Shown here one piece after another: positions 56,176 through 64,000 of a DNA stretch of 64,000 nucleotides. This DNA is from Candidatus Dependentiae bacterium. GTDB taxonomy: Bacteria > Babelota > Babeliae > Babelales > Vermiphilaceae. The notes beneath the pieces were generated by a model. That model had not been told where the DNA came from. It saw only the letters and a program-made list of their open reading frames with translations, and ran no database searches. The stretch's first letter is position 1; every line of letters begins with the position of its first letter. Where the stretch lies: contig JAGQHQ010000006.1 of assembly GCA_020431705.1 (NCBI GenBank), forward strand, positions 1 to 64,000, given 5' to 3'. Made by a program: the position numbers and the translations under genes.

Positions 56176-57509
56176 TATCCTATAGATCCTTCCATCTCCA
56201 TAGCAATAAGTCGATTAATCTCAACCGCATATTCCATAGGTAACTGCTGAGTAAACGCGTCAATAAAACCATTTACAATCATTGTACGTGCTGTTTGCTC
56301 TGAAAATCCACGAGACATCACATAAAACAATTGTTCTTCAGATAATGTAGAAACTGACGCCTCATGGCCCACATCAGAAGTATTATTATTATTAACTGAA
56401 ACAATAGGATATGTATCAGAACGAGAAATATCGTCCAGTAATAACGCATCACACTGCACACGCGAATATGCATGTTGCGCTTTTTCTGTAACCTTTAATA
56501 AACCGCGATAACTAGAACGACCACCATTTTTACTAACTGATTTTGAAACAATAGAAGAGATAGTCTGTGGTGCTAGATGAATAACCTTACCACCCGCATC
56601 TTGATGTTGCCCCTTGCCAGCAACAGCAATAGAAATAATCTGTGCCTGCGCTTTTTTACCAGCTAAAATAACACACGGATATTTCATAGTAACTTTACTA
56701 CCAAAATTACCATCAATCCATTCAACTGTAGCATTTTCATGTGCAACTGCGCGTTTGGTTACCAAATTATATACATTATTTGACCAATTTTGAATTGTAG
56801 TATAGCGAATATGCGAACCGGGCAATGCAATTAATTCCACTACCGCACTGTGCAATGAGTTTTTTTTATAAATTGGCGCACTACACCCTTCAACATAATG
56901 TACAAAACTACCAGCTTCAGCAATAATAAGCGTCCGCTCAAATTGTCCCATACTCTGGGCATTAATTCTGAAATAGGCTTGTAGCGGCATATCAATCTTT
57001 ATATTCTTAGGAATATATACAAAGCTACCGCCAGACCATACAGCAGAATTAAGAGCAGCAAATTTGTTATCATGTGGCGGTACAACAGTTGCAAAGTATT
57101 TTTTGAATAGTTCAGGATATTGTTTAAGTGCTGTTTCAGTATCACAAAAAATGACACCACAGTCTGCCCATTTTTTTTTTAGCTGTTTGTAGACAACCTC
57201 TGATTCATATTGCGCACCAACACCAGCCAAATATTTTTGCTCCGCTTTTCTGATTCCCAGTTTATCAAACGTATTTTTTATCTTATCTGGTACATCATCC
57301 CACGATGTTTTTTTTTCAACTAATGGCTTAACGTAAAAATATAAATCGCTTGGATCTAACCCCGACAGATCACTACCCCATTGCGGCATTTGTTTTTGCT
57401 CAAAAATTTCTAGCGCTTTTAAACGAAAATCTGTCATCCAACTCGGTTCATTTTTTTGTGTAGAAATATCTTTTACAATTTTTTTGTTGAGGCCTTTTTG
57501 TAAACTCAT
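56175..57509 (-). CDS. sufB: SufB, Fe-S cluster scaffold
   Basis: 444 residues, slightly shorter than usual. Family landmarks: [18 protein letters not shown] near 18-35, [17 protein letters not shown] near 43, [20 protein letters not shown] near 160 and the C-terminal [20 protein letters not shown] near 378-397. It forms the SufBC2D scaffold on which clusters are built. Its ATG overlaps the sufC stop by four bases (ATGA). Confidence 0.95.
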   Translation of the reverse strand: MSLQKGLNKKIVKDISTQKNEPSWMTDFRLKALEIFEQKQMPQWGSDLSGLDPSDLYFYVKPLVEKKTSWDDVPDKIKNTFDKLGIRKAEQKYLAGVGAQYESEVVYKQLKKKWADCGVIFCDTETALKQYPELFKKYFATVVPPHDNKFAALNSAVWSGGSFVYIPKNIKIDMPLQAYFRINAQSMGQFERTLIIAEAGSFVHYVEGCSAPIYKKNSLHSAVVELIALPGSHIRYTTIQNWSNNVYNLVTKRAVAHENATVEWIDGNFGSKVTMKYPCVILAGKKAQAQIISIAVAGKGQHQDAGGKVIHLAPQTISSIVSKSVSKNGGRSSYRGLLKVTEKAQHAYSRVQCDALLLDDISRSDTYPIVSVNNNNTSDVGHEASVSTLSEEQLFYVMSRGFSEQTARTMIVNGFIDAFTQQLPMEYAVEINRLIAMEMEGSIG

Positions 57510-58228
57510 ACCGCATAGCCATGTTCATCAATTTTTAGTGCAAGTGTTGCATCACCAGAACTACAAATATGACCATCTTTCAAAACATATACAACATCAG
57601 GAATAATATACTGTAAAATACGCTGATAATGAGTGATCAAAACAATACTCATACTTGGATTTTCTTTTCGTGCATATTGTATACCGCTAGCAACCATATG
57701 TAATGCATCAACATCAAGACCAGAATCAATTTCATCTAAAATCGCTAGTTTTGGTTGTAATATTAGAAGTTGTAGCAATTCAAAACGTTTTTTTTCTCCA
57801 CCAGAAAACCCATCATTAAGTGCACGTTGCGAAAAAGAAAAATCAGTATTTAGAATTGACATTTTCTTTTTTAAAAGAGCTGTAAAATCCTTTGCAGCAT
57901 GTTTATTCTCGTTTATAGCATGATACGCTTCATATAAAAATGTAAAAACAGTAACACCTGGTAGTGCAATCGGCTGCTGAAAACTTAAAAATATACCGAG
58001 ACGTGCTCGTTTATCAGCAGAAAGTTCAGTAACACTTTTTCCGTCAAATATAATATCACCCATTACTTTATACGCTGGATGACCCATAATAGCATGAGCA
58101 AGAGTACTTTTGCCCGAACCATTTGGACCCATTAAAGCACAAATCTGACCGCTTGGTACGGTCAGATTTATATTTGTGATAATTTTTTTTTTATCTATGA
58201 AAACTGAAACATTTTTAATTTTAAACAT
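57506..58228 (-). CDS. sufC: SufC, Fe-S assembly ATPase
   Basis: 240 residues. Walker A G-P-N-G-S-G-K-S at 34-41, ABC signature in [12 protein letters not shown] near 143 (the FSGGE form typical of SufC), Walker [13 protein letters not shown] near 166, and switch His in LITHYQRIL. It drives conformational changes in SufB/SufD and has no membrane partner. First gene of the sufCBDS operon. An 11-pair palindrome lies in its first codons (58141-58169). Confidence 0.95.
   Translation of the reverse strand: MFKIKNVSVFIDKKKIITNINLTVPSGQICALMGPNGSGKSTLAHAIMGHPAYKVMGDIIFDGKSVTELSADKRARLGIFLSFQQPIALPGVTVFTFLYEAYHAINENKHAAKDFTALLKKKMSILNTDFSFSQRALNDGFSGGEKKRFELLQLLILQPKLAILDEIDSGLDVDALHMVASGIQYARKENPSMSIVLITHYQRILQYIIPDVVYVLKDGHICSSGDATLALKIDEHGYAV
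58141..58169. repeat. Perfect inverted repeat inside the start of sufC
   Basis: AAATCTGACCG (58141-58151), seven-base loop, CGGTCAGATTT (58159-58169). It covers about codons 20-30 of sufC. No T tract follows on the coding strand, so it is not a standard terminator. Confidence 0.6.
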
Positions 58229-58346
58229 TATTTTTCAAAATATTTCATAATCTTTACGTCTAATATTAAGTCACTATTTTTAATTATGGGTCACCATCTT
58301 TAGAGTTAATCACTTGACTATATATTTCCGCTAAAATAACTTTTTG

Positions 58347-58634
58347 CTAGTCCAAAGTAAGTTTTTCACATCTAGAGCAACTTACGATCGCATCAAGTGT
58401 TAAAAAAAGTTTCTTAAGCTCTAGCCAATATTGTTCTGTAGTAATTTCTTTCTTTTCAAACCGATGAAAAGCTTCTAAGTTAGTTTTTTTAAATAGATTC
58501 AAAAACTCAGCGCGACAATGTATAGGCCTATACAACTCCGCTAGCTCATCTTGAATCGTCGACTCTACTTGAAAGTTAATATCATCCTGAGCGCGTATAA
58601 AAGAAAATGAAAGAAAAAAACTAAAAATAAGCAC
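58347..58634 (-). CDS. Small exported protein of unknown function
   Basis: 95 residues from a GTG at 58634; a stop codon 6-8 bases upstream leaves no earlier start. The first 15 residues are a plausible signal peptide (MLIFSFFLSFSFIRAQ). The rest is helical with three cysteines, two in S-C-S-R-C near the end. No Shine-Dalgarno is visible. It may be a decayed or marginal gene. Confidence 0.42.
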   Translation of the reverse strand: MLIFSFFLSFSFIRAQDDINFQVESTIQDELAELYRPIHCRAEFLNLFKKTNLEAFHRFEKKEITTEQYWLELKKLFLTLDAIVSCSRCEKLTLD

Positions 58635-58669
58635 GTATTTTTATCTAAAAATAGCATAACCAACAAAAA

Positions 58670-58699
58670 TTGCTATAAAAAAAGCAAATGAGGTATCAT
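58670..58699 (+). promoter_or_regulatory. Predicted promoter for the 58744 gene
   Basis: TTGCTA (58670-58675), 18-base spacer, TATCAT (58694-58699); leader about 38 bases. Confidence 0.42.
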
Positions 58700-58743
58700 T
58701 TCTACAAAGTTGCTCCACACACTACACAAAGAAAGATAATAGA

Positions 58744-59247
58744 ATGCAAATAAGAAATATTTTCATATTTTTACCGCTTTTTTTAAACCTTGTTGGTATG
58801 GAAAAAAAGACCACAACTCTTGCATTATACCAAGCAGATGAAAACTCCATATCTCCACCAACAGCTATCAGTCTAAAAATATACGGAAAAAATGAAAATA
58901 TCTTGCTGGATAAAGAGAATATTGTAGTAATAATAAAAAATAAAAATGACTTAACTACCTTTTTTATTTTAAATACGTTCGGTATACTCAAGGATTTTTC
59001 TGAAATAAATACAGTTGTTTGTAACAAAAAAAAATATAAGTTATATGAACCAATAACCTATTTTAAGTACAGTGGCTACATAGAAATTATTCAACAAGGA
59101 GAAGTGACTAACATAACGGTAAACTACACCGGCAAACATGAAAACAATAATCCATTTGAAGAAATACTAGCACAGACTCTTGCCAAAAAACTAGCCATCG
59201 CCAATTACACAATTGGATTTTTTAATAGAAAACAATCTACAAAATAA
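58744..59247 (+). CDS. Exported protein of unknown function
   Basis: 167 residues, signal peptide about 1-18 and ATG 58744 after AAGAAAGATAATAGA. The mature part looks beta-rich with Lys/Asn loops (NENILLDKENIVVIIKNKN, FKYSGYIEIIQQG). A faint likeness to the 36610 and 31560 products exists only in general character (signal plus beta-sandwich-like strands). Its stop overlaps the convergent gspE by 11 bases. No family recognised. Confidence 0.6.
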   Translation: MQIRNIFIFLPLFLNLVGMEKKTTTLALYQADENSISPPTAISLKIYGKNENILLDKENIVVIIKNKNDLTTFFILNTFGILKDFSEINTVVCNKKKYKLYEPITYFKYSGYIEIIQQGEVTNITVNYTGKHENNNPFEEILAQTLAKKLAIANYTIGFFNRKQSTK

Positions 59248-60412
59248 CTCGCATAAGCTCTGCTAACGTAATTTCTCCACACTGTAACTTTTCAAGGCCA
59301 TCATAGAGCAATATATGCATACCATCAGACAATGCTTGTTTATAAAACTCATCAATAGATGCATGAGCACTTACAAGAGAACGAAACTTAGGAGAAACTT
59401 CAAGCAACTCATATATACCAGTTCTTCCTTTATATCCTGTTTTATGGCAACTATCACAGCCGATACCACGGTATAATTTGTGTATATCAGAAAAGTTACT
59501 TAACTTTTTCAAAAGACGTTTTTCTTCGACTCCCGGCTCATAATGCTCTCTACACTGCTGGCAAACTTTTCTGACAAGTCGTTGTGCAAGCACTCCAGTT
59601 AACGATGCATTAATTAAAAATGGTTCAATACCCATATCAATCAATCGCATAACAACATGTACTGCATCATTAGTATGCACAGTACTGAAAACTAAATGAC
59701 CAGTCAGCGCCGCTTCGATAGCAATATGTGCTGTTTGTTTATCGCGAATTTCTCCCACCATCACAATATCAGGATCGTGCCGCAATAATGCTCGCATACC
59801 CTTTTCAAAAGTAAAACCCGCTGGTGGATAAATATGCCCTTGCGTAATACCTGGCATATTATACTCAACAGGATCTTCTAATGTAATAATATGTTTTTCC
59901 GGTGAGTTAAGTTCAGAAAGAGCTGCGTACAGTGTAGTTGTTTTACCAGAACCGGTTGGCCCAGAGACTAAAAAAAATCCTGATGATTTCTTAATTAAAT
60001 TATTAAATTTTTTAAAAATTGTTCTGTTCATTCCCAATTGATCTAACGCAATATTATTACTCTCTCGATCTAAAATGCGAATAACAATTTTTGGACCATG
60101 AAGCGAGGGAAATGTAGAAACCCGGAAATCAATTAGGCGATGTCCATACATAATACTGAATGTACCATCATGTGGAATACGCTTTTGCGAACCATCAATA
60201 CCACCAAGTACTTCTATTCGTGCACACACCTGTTGTGCTACCGATTGAGAGATGCTTTCTTGATCATATAAAAGACCATCAAGACGAAATCGTACTCGTA
60301 AGTCATGTTCTGTTGGCTCAAGATGAATATCCGAAACTTGTTGATGCACGGCACACACGAGCAACGTATTAACAAGTTCTATTATATCGTTTACGTATTT
60401 TGCATATGACAT
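59237..60412 (-). CDS. gspE: GspE/PilB secretion or pilus ATPase, catalytic part
   Basis: 391 residues, beginning at the N2 domain (VNDIIELVNTLLVCAVHQQVSDIHLEP). Walker A G-P-T-G-S-G-K-T at 151-158, Asp box DPDIVMVGEIRD near 213, His box TGHLVFSTVHTNDA near 237. The zinc-binding cysteines C284-x2-C287 and C319-x2-C322 sit in the C-terminal module with HKTGYKGRTGIYELL. It powers pseudopilin/pilin assembly through GspF (23004). The N1 domain normally present in one chain is encoded by the next gene upstream, 89 bases away. ATG 60412 has AAGGGGG. Confidence 0.93.
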   Translation of the reverse strand: MSYAKYVNDIIELVNTLLVCAVHQQVSDIHLEPTEHDLRVRFRLDGLLYDQESISQSVAQQVCARIEVLGGIDGSQKRIPHDGTFSIMYGHRLIDFRVSTFPSLHGPKIVIRILDRESNNIALDQLGMNRTIFKKFNNLIKKSSGFFLVSGPTGSGKTTTLYAALSELNSPEKHIITLEDPVEYNMPGITQGHIYPPAGFTFEKGMRALLRHDPDIVMVGEIRDKQTAHIAIEAALTGHLVFSTVHTNDAVHVVMRLIDMGIEPFLINASLTGVLAQRLVRKVCQQCREHYEPGVEEKRLLKKLSNFSDIHKLYRGIGCDSCHKTGYKGRTGIYELLEVSPKFRSLVSAHASIDEFYKQALSDGMHILLYDGLEKLQCGEITLAELMRVIL

Positions 60413-60501
60413 GCTTCCCCCTTTTTGTTAACAACAACCAACACTGTTTTTAGTTAAACAAAACAACGGGAAAAGAAAAAAGAAAATCTATAATTATTCA
60501 G

Positions 60502-60981
60502 CTATAAAGAACCAGAGTCATCAGTAGACTCCGTAAGCGAACGATCATAAAATTCTTTAATCGCATCAGTAATGTCTTTCCGCAGGCCAACCATATACGC
60601 AACATCATACGAAACATACTCTCGTATAGCCGACTCTAACCCCTCTTGCTCTGGCTGATTGGCTACTACAATAAGCATGTCACCATCAACTTCAAAAGGA
60701 AGAATTACATTACGCAATAAAAAATCTTTGGGAAACTTACGCAATAAGAATGTATCAACAAATTGCCCTGTGACATCAAGTGCTGGTACTTGGTAGTAAG
60801 TAGAAAGAGCTCGCAGAAGATCTGATTCCTCGACAAGACCCTCCTCTAGTAAAAAGTCATCAAAATAATCTTGTGGCGCATCTGCAAATGATACATGTAT
60901 TGTTTCGAGATCCTTTGCTTCAATTGATCCTTGTTTAACCAAAATATCCGCAAATTTCTGTACAAACGTTTCTTGAGCCAT
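60502..60981 (-). CDS. Stand-alone GspE/PilB N-terminal domain protein
   Basis: 159 residues from ATG 60981 (AGAGG upstream). LGDILVKQGSI-like and LLEEGLVEESDLLRALSTYYQVPALDV (about 45-70) followed by LLRKFPKDFLLRNVILPFEVDGDMLIVVANQPE are those of the T2SSE_N/MshEN domain that begins GspE and PilB proteins. In those it binds cyclic di-GMP or the GspL/PilM partner. Here it is a separate gene directly before the ATPase. The ending is a normal stop after a Ser/Asp tail, without any sign of a frameshift into gspE. Confidence 0.82.
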   Translation of the reverse strand: MAQETFVQKFADILVKQGSIEAKDLETIHVSFADAPQDYFDDFLLEEGLVEESDLLRALSTYYQVPALDVTGQFVDTFLLRKFPKDFLLRNVILPFEVDGDMLIVVANQPEQEGLESAIREYVSYDVAYMVGLRKDITDAIKEFYDRSLTESTDDSGSL

Positions 60982-61000
60982 TACTACCTCTTTATTGAGA

Positions 61001-61402
61001 TTAGCCAACCTTAAGACCAAAGAAAAAGCCTATAGAAAAACTTAATACAAGCCAAATATGTAACCTTACCCACTCGAAATAGGAATTAACCACATCACTG
61101 CTAACCATTGTTTGTTGTACACCAAAGAGTTCTTGAATCTTTTCCCAATTAATCACTATGTGCAACACACCAAGTTGCTGCAATACTGTAATACCAACAA
61201 CCAGTAAGATGAAAACGATGACATATTGTGCATATTTTTTAAGTAAAAAGCCAATTAAAAATCCTGCTCCCAGATAGATACCCAATTCGACAATCTTATC
61301 CTTAGACGCACTTATTTTTTCCATAATAGTATCAATTTTTAAACTTGACTTAACTCTATCAAGCCAACCTATCTGTTCTGTTATTGACATATCCTTAACC
61401 AT
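61001..61402 (-). CDS. FUN14-like membrane protein
   Basis: 133 residues from ATG 61402 (AGGGGG upstream). Two or three hydrophobic segments: IVELGIYLGAGFLIGFLLKKYAQYVIVFILLVVG and, at the end, WLVLSFSIGFFFGLKVG. GFLxGFxxKK then QLGVLHIVINWEKIQ resembles the bacterial FUN14 family. Function unknown in bacteria. First gene of the transcript that contains the split gspE; 19 bases separate it from the N-domain gene. Confidence 0.5.
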   Translation of the reverse strand: MVKDMSITEQIGWLDRVKSSLKIDTIMEKISASKDKIVELGIYLGAGFLIGFLLKKYAQYVIVFILLVVGITVLQQLGVLHIVINWEKIQELFGVQQTMVSSDVVNSYFEWVRLHIWLVLSFSIGFFFGLKVG

Positions 61403-61492
61403 GTTTTCCCCCTTGAATAAAAACAACTCAACATATTTTTTTAGTATGCACAATCTGTCAGTCAACACAAGAACTTGATGCTACCGGTATTT

Positions 61493-61522
61493 AGTATACC
61501 CTCATACCACAAATCTATGCAA
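61493..61522 (-). promoter_or_regulatory. Predicted promoter of the FUN14-like/gspE operon
   Basis: Minus-strand TTGCAT (61522-61517), 18-base spacer, TATACT (61498-61493). It sits just after the HU terminator, as expected for a new transcription unit. Confidence 0.55.
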
Positions 61523-61547
61523 TAAAGTCATACCTCTTTTATTAGAC

Positions 61548-61580
61548 ACAAAAAAGGAGGTACTTTTGAAGCACCTCCTT
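61548..61580 (-). terminator. Rho-independent terminator of the HU gene
   Basis: On the minus strand AAGGAGGT...ACCTCCTT, an eight-pair stem extended by CTT/AAG past one mismatch, followed by six T. About 40 bases after the HU stop. Confidence 0.9.
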
Positions 61581-61620
61581 CGTGGTAATTTATGCTTATG
61601 GCATAAGATAATAGACTCTT

Positions 61621-61896
61621 TTAACCCACCACCAATTCCTTTAATGCTTTGCCAGCACTAAATTTCGGAACTTTTTTTGCAGGAATGGTCATTTTCTTAC
61701 CAGTAGCAGGATTCACACCTATCCTGCTCTTTCGTTGCATTACTTTAAAAGTACCAAAACCAGTCAAAACAACATTTTTGTTTTGTCTGAGAGCTGTACC
61801 GATAGCCACAATAAACGCTTCTAATGCATCTTTGCATGTAGACTTAGGCATTCTTGAAATCTTTGCCATTTGCTCAACTAATTTTGCTTTATTCAT
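61621..61896 (-). CDS. hup: HU-family DNA-binding protein
   Basis: 91 residues, full HU length. TLR-type arm GFGTFKVMQRKSRIGVNPATGKKMTIPAKKVPKFSAGKALKE is intact with the conserved R-x-G-x-N-P (R-I-G-V-N-P near 60). It bends and compacts DNA. ATG 61896 follows AAGGAA. Its leader holds a ten-pair hairpin (61911-61939) just before the ribosome-binding site, and it ends at a strong terminator. Confidence 0.96.
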   Translation of the reverse strand: MNKAKLVEQMAKISRMPKSTCKDALEAFIVAIGTALRQNKNVVLTGFGTFKVMQRKSRIGVNPATGKKMTIPAKKVPKFSAGKALKELVVG

Positions 61897-61910
61897 GAAA
61901 ATTCCTTCAC

Positions 61911-61939
61911 TTGTTTGTTCTCAGGCCTCGAACAAACAA
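61911..61939 (-). promoter_or_regulatory. Ten-pair hairpin in the HU leader
   Basis: TTGTTTGTTC (61911-61920) pairs perfectly with GAACAAACAA (61930-61939) around a nine-base loop containing AGGCCT. It would lie in the 5' leader, about four bases upstream of the Shine-Dalgarno. No T tract follows. Confidence 0.6.
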
Positions 61940-61957
61940 AACTAGTACTTAAAAGTA

Positions 61958-61985
61958 ACCTTATTAACTCAACAGCTTTTGTCAA
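61958..61985 (-). promoter_or_regulatory. Predicted HU promoter
   Basis: Minus-strand consensus TTGACA (61985-61980), 16-base spacer, TAAGGT (61963-61958). The leader of about 55 bases contains the hairpin. Confidence 0.5.
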
Positions 61986-62063
61986 GCTAGTTGTTAAAAT
62001 ATATAAAAATCCTTTTAAAAAATGATAGCACCAGAACTTGCTCTCCATAAAGAAAACAAAAAC

Positions 62064-62150
62064 TGGTGCCGAGGGCCGGACTCGAACCGGCACAGACAAA
62101 AGTCCGAAGGATTTTAAGTCCTTTGCGTCTACCTATTCCGCCACCCCGGC
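62064..62150 (-). tRNA. tRNA-Leu (UAA anticodon)
   Basis: Acceptor GCCGGGG/CCTCGGC, encoded CCA, long variable arm and anticodon loop CT-TAA-AA. Second leucine tRNA of the window. Confidence 0.97.
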
Positions 62151-62203
62151 TTAATTGCTTACCCCTAACTATCTCTTTTTTGTAATTTTCAAAATAAAAA
62201 CTA

Positions 62204-62278
62204 TGGAGGCGGCACCCGGATTCGAACCGGGGAATCAGGGATTTGCAGTCCCGTGCCTTACCGCTTGGCTATGCCGCC
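62204..62278 (-). tRNA. tRNA-Cys (GCA anticodon)
   Basis: Acceptor GGCGGC/GCCGCC, encoded CCA, anticodon loop CT-GCA-AA and short variable loop. Its first ten bases include the stop codon of the upstream rhodanese gene. Confidence 0.96.
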
Positions 62279-62781
62279 GCATCATACATTTTTTTATATA
62301 GCTTATCAGCAGTAATAACATTTGTTGATACAACATCACGATCGGTATACTCATAATGCACACTGCCTTTTTGTTTGTTATTAGGCTGTTCAATTACTAA
62401 TTTCAAATACTTTTGAGCACAGAGCCCTTCAACTGGATATCCCAATTGATACCATTGCGCCATACCGCCTTCATATACCCACACATTAGTAAAACCACTT
62501 GCAACAAGCTCTTCATACGCCAAATGGCTCGAACCGCACATGTAATTACTGCAGTACACAACAATTTCCGAATCTTTTTCTAATGAGCTAACAAAAGATG
62601 TCAACTGATCCAGTGGCACATTAACTGAACCTTTTATATGACAATCAGTATACAACTGTTCATCAAGAAGGTTAATAACATATAATGATTTTTCTTTCGG
62701 CGTGTCTCCTGTTACTCTTTGCCAACAAGAGGGCAAAACAACTAAAAACATCACACATATTAAAAACCTTATTTTCTTCAC
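62269..62781 (-). CDS. Rhodanese-domain lipoprotein
   Basis: 170 residues. GTG start at 62781 behind AAAGGG. A lipobox L-P-S-C with Cys near 19 follows a short signal peptide, so the protein should be a lipoprotein in the envelope. The rhodanese domain (about 30-115) has HIKGSVNVPLDQL and the active-site loop VVYCSNYMCGSS with the catalytic Cys at its start, then VWVYEGGMAQWYQLGYPVEG. Such proteins move sulfur or act as redox sensors. The C-terminal 50 residues are unassigned. The last codons and the TAG stop overlap tRNA-Cys by ten bases on the same strand. Confidence 0.85.
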   Translation of the reverse strand: MKKIRFLICVMFLVVLPSCWQRVTGDTPKEKSLYVINLLDEQLYTDCHIKGSVNVPLDQLTSFVSSLEKDSEIVVYCSNYMCGSSHLAYEELVASGFTNVWVYEGGMAQWYQLGYPVEGLCAQKYLKLVIEQPNNKQKGSVHYEYTDRDVVSTNVITADKLYKKMYDAAA

Positions 62782-62895
62782 AACAACTGCCCTTTACTTT
62801 ACCATAAAAACACTCTCATGCAAGCTTTTCTGCATGATTCGATCAAAAATGCCATTGACATATTCGTCAACACTTTGATAACTCCATATTACCAG

Positions 62896-63864
62896 CTACC
62901 CAAGCCAGGTAAAAAATCTACCCCAACGCATACGAGACCAAAAATCAATCGGATGCTTAATAAGATCAACAATCCACCATGATTCATAGCTATCGCTAGA
63001 CCATATCAAGAAGAGTATTTTACCGTGTATAAGCCGCCCATCAACTGGCCCTAAAAATCGAGAGTCATTACTCCCAAGACGATTATCTCCCATTAACCAA
63101 TATTGGTTAGGACCAAGTTCAACATGAAAAACATCAGTACCGCTCCATACATTTTTTTGCGAAGCTTCAACCACTACCTCACTTCCAGCAAGTGGTGTAT
63201 TTGGTTCTCTCAAAAGCGGAGCTCCTTCTTGATCTTTAATGACAAGTTGCTCATTCATACGATAGAATGGTTGTTTATTATAGGCATATGCATCATCATA
63301 CGAACGCCACATAATATAATTATTCAGCATTCTTTCCATATATACCGCACGATGCTGACCAGGAAGTTGGCCTTCTAGCACCAGTCGCGCTGTTTGCTGC
63401 TCAACTTTTTGGCGTAGTACAACAGGATGTTCTGTCCACAGCCCAATAAGTGGATATTTATTAACAAATGGCTGCGCAAGCTTTTTACCATTGCGATACA
63501 TAACTGGTTGGCCGTTTTCAATTTTGCCTTCTATTGTATCACCAGGAATACCTATTACTCGTTTTGTCCAATTTGATGGACCCCATACATATTCCTGAAA
63601 AAGACGAACAACTGGATTGCTTGAATAATCAAACAATGGATCATTGAATGCAATGATGTCGCCATGCTTCGGCTTGGTAAATAGATAACTGAGTTTGTCA
63701 GCAAAAAAACGCTCTCCCACAAGCATAGTAGTTTCCATTGAACCACTGGGCACTTGATACAAACCAAATCCAAACGTACGAATTAAGAATACAATTAAAA
63801 GAAGAACAATAATTTCTCTGATAGTTGCCAAAAAACCTTGCTGCTGCTGTTTTGTACGAGCCAT
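62896..63864 (-). CDS. lepB: Signal peptidase I
   Basis: 322 residues. One N-terminal membrane segment (about 14-34), catalytic Ser42 in QVPSGSMETTM, catalytic Lys101 in KRVIGIPGDTIEG, and the box YWLMGDNRLGSNDSRFLGPV near 270. The insert between Lys and that box is long (about 150 residues), as in E. coli-type enzymes. It cleaves signal peptides of exported proteins, of which this window encodes many. ATG 63864 follows AAGGAT. No gene is visible from 63865 to the window end. Confidence 0.95.
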   Translation of the reverse strand: MARTKQQQQGFLATIREIIVLLLIVFLIRTFGFGLYQVPSGSMETTMLVGERFFADKLSYLFTKPKHGDIIAFNDPLFDYSSNPVVRLFQEYVWGPSNWTKRVIGIPGDTIEGKIENGQPVMYRNGKKLAQPFVNKYPLIGLWTEHPVVLRQKVEQQTARLVLEGQLPGQHRAVYMERMLNNYIMWRSYDDAYAYNKQPFYRMNEQLVIKDQEGAPLLREPNTPLAGSEVVVEASQKNVWSGTDVFHVELGPNQYWLMGDNRLGSNDSRFLGPVDGRLIHGKILFLIWSSDSYESWWIVDLIKHPIDFWSRMRWGRFFTWLG

Positions 63865-64000
63865 ACAATATCCTTATGTTGATCAAATAACATTCATATA
63901 TCGAATTATGCTACCACGGATGAGACATTTTTGAAATACAAGCCTCACTTATTATCTATCCGCACAGCAAGAAACCACTTGTTATATGATGTATCACCAT

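Noticed and set aside
61893-62099. Minus-strand open frame over the HU leader and tRNA-Leu
   Set aside because: It covers tRNA bases and the HU promoter and hairpin, and has no recognisable product.
62857-62872. TTGAC-N6-GTCAA palindrome upstream of the rhodanese gene as an operator
   Set aside because: Arms are only five bases and one overlaps a possible -35 box (TTGACG-17-TTTGAT), so it may just be chance. Not enough support to list.
1-64000. Prophage, transposon or integron in the window
   Set aside because: No integrase, transposase, terminal repeats or phage structural genes were seen. The repeats present are gene paralogy within the array.

Overview
The window is AT-rich, gene-dense bacterial DNA with a standard genetic code (TGA is used as a stop). 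BamA, an outer-membrane-barrel candidate and many signal peptides point to a cell with two membranes. The gene mix (many exported proteins of unknown family, split or shortened housekeeping genes, WD-type propellers, a large paralogous surface-protein array) best fits a host-dependent bacterium of the Candidatus Dependentiae (TM6) type. That placement is inference from gene content; there is no rRNA here to prove it.

The left end is a contig edge. Bases 1-50 align without gaps to an Illumina P5/TruSeq adapter (41 of 50 identical), so the first gene is cut off by the assembly. From there to 16.9 kb runs an array of seven same-strand paralogs (all minus). They are exported proteins built from a beta-helix-like module. 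Three carry a WD-like propeller inserted at the same point. One is a giant of about 2070 residues with five modules of about 413 residues in an A-B-A-B-C order. The last ends in a coiled coil with cysteine pairs. This array is the best candidate for an undescribed system in the window.

17-26 kb holds transporters (OPT, EamA, LysE, SbtA types), two alpha/beta hydrolases (one with Cys as predicted nucleophile), a HIT protein, four tRNAs, a DUF167 protein and the GspF/PilC pilus or secretion platform protein. 26-32 kb holds a Dps with a signal peptide, a carotenoid cleavage oxygenase, a secreted protein with four Cache-like domains, and small exported unknowns. 32-40 kb is mostly core: thioredoxin, CysRS, BamA, an FtsL-like protein, FtsI and class I fructose-bisphosphate aldolase. 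40-54 kb is accessory: a caspase-like (clan CD) exported peptidase candidate, a barrel protein, a 59-residue protein with 13 cysteines, three tandem VTT membrane proteins next to a MerA/Lpd-type flavoprotein, a long coiled-coil protein, a DUF6629 protein and a CDP-alcohol phosphatidyltransferase. 54-58 kb is a compact sufC-sufB-sufD-sufS operon with a shortened SufD. 58-64 kb holds a GspE/PilB ATPase split into two genes, a FUN14-like membrane protein, HU with a leader hairpin, two tRNAs, a rhodanese lipoprotein whose stop codon lies inside tRNA-Cys, and signal peptidase I.

Together the genes show heavy investment in export and the cell surface (LepB, BamA, GspE/GspF, more than twenty exported proteins) beside a lean core. 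Coordinates of several genes are trimmed to the start codon best supported by a Shine-Dalgarno site or family N terminus; promoters and terminators are sequence predictions only.
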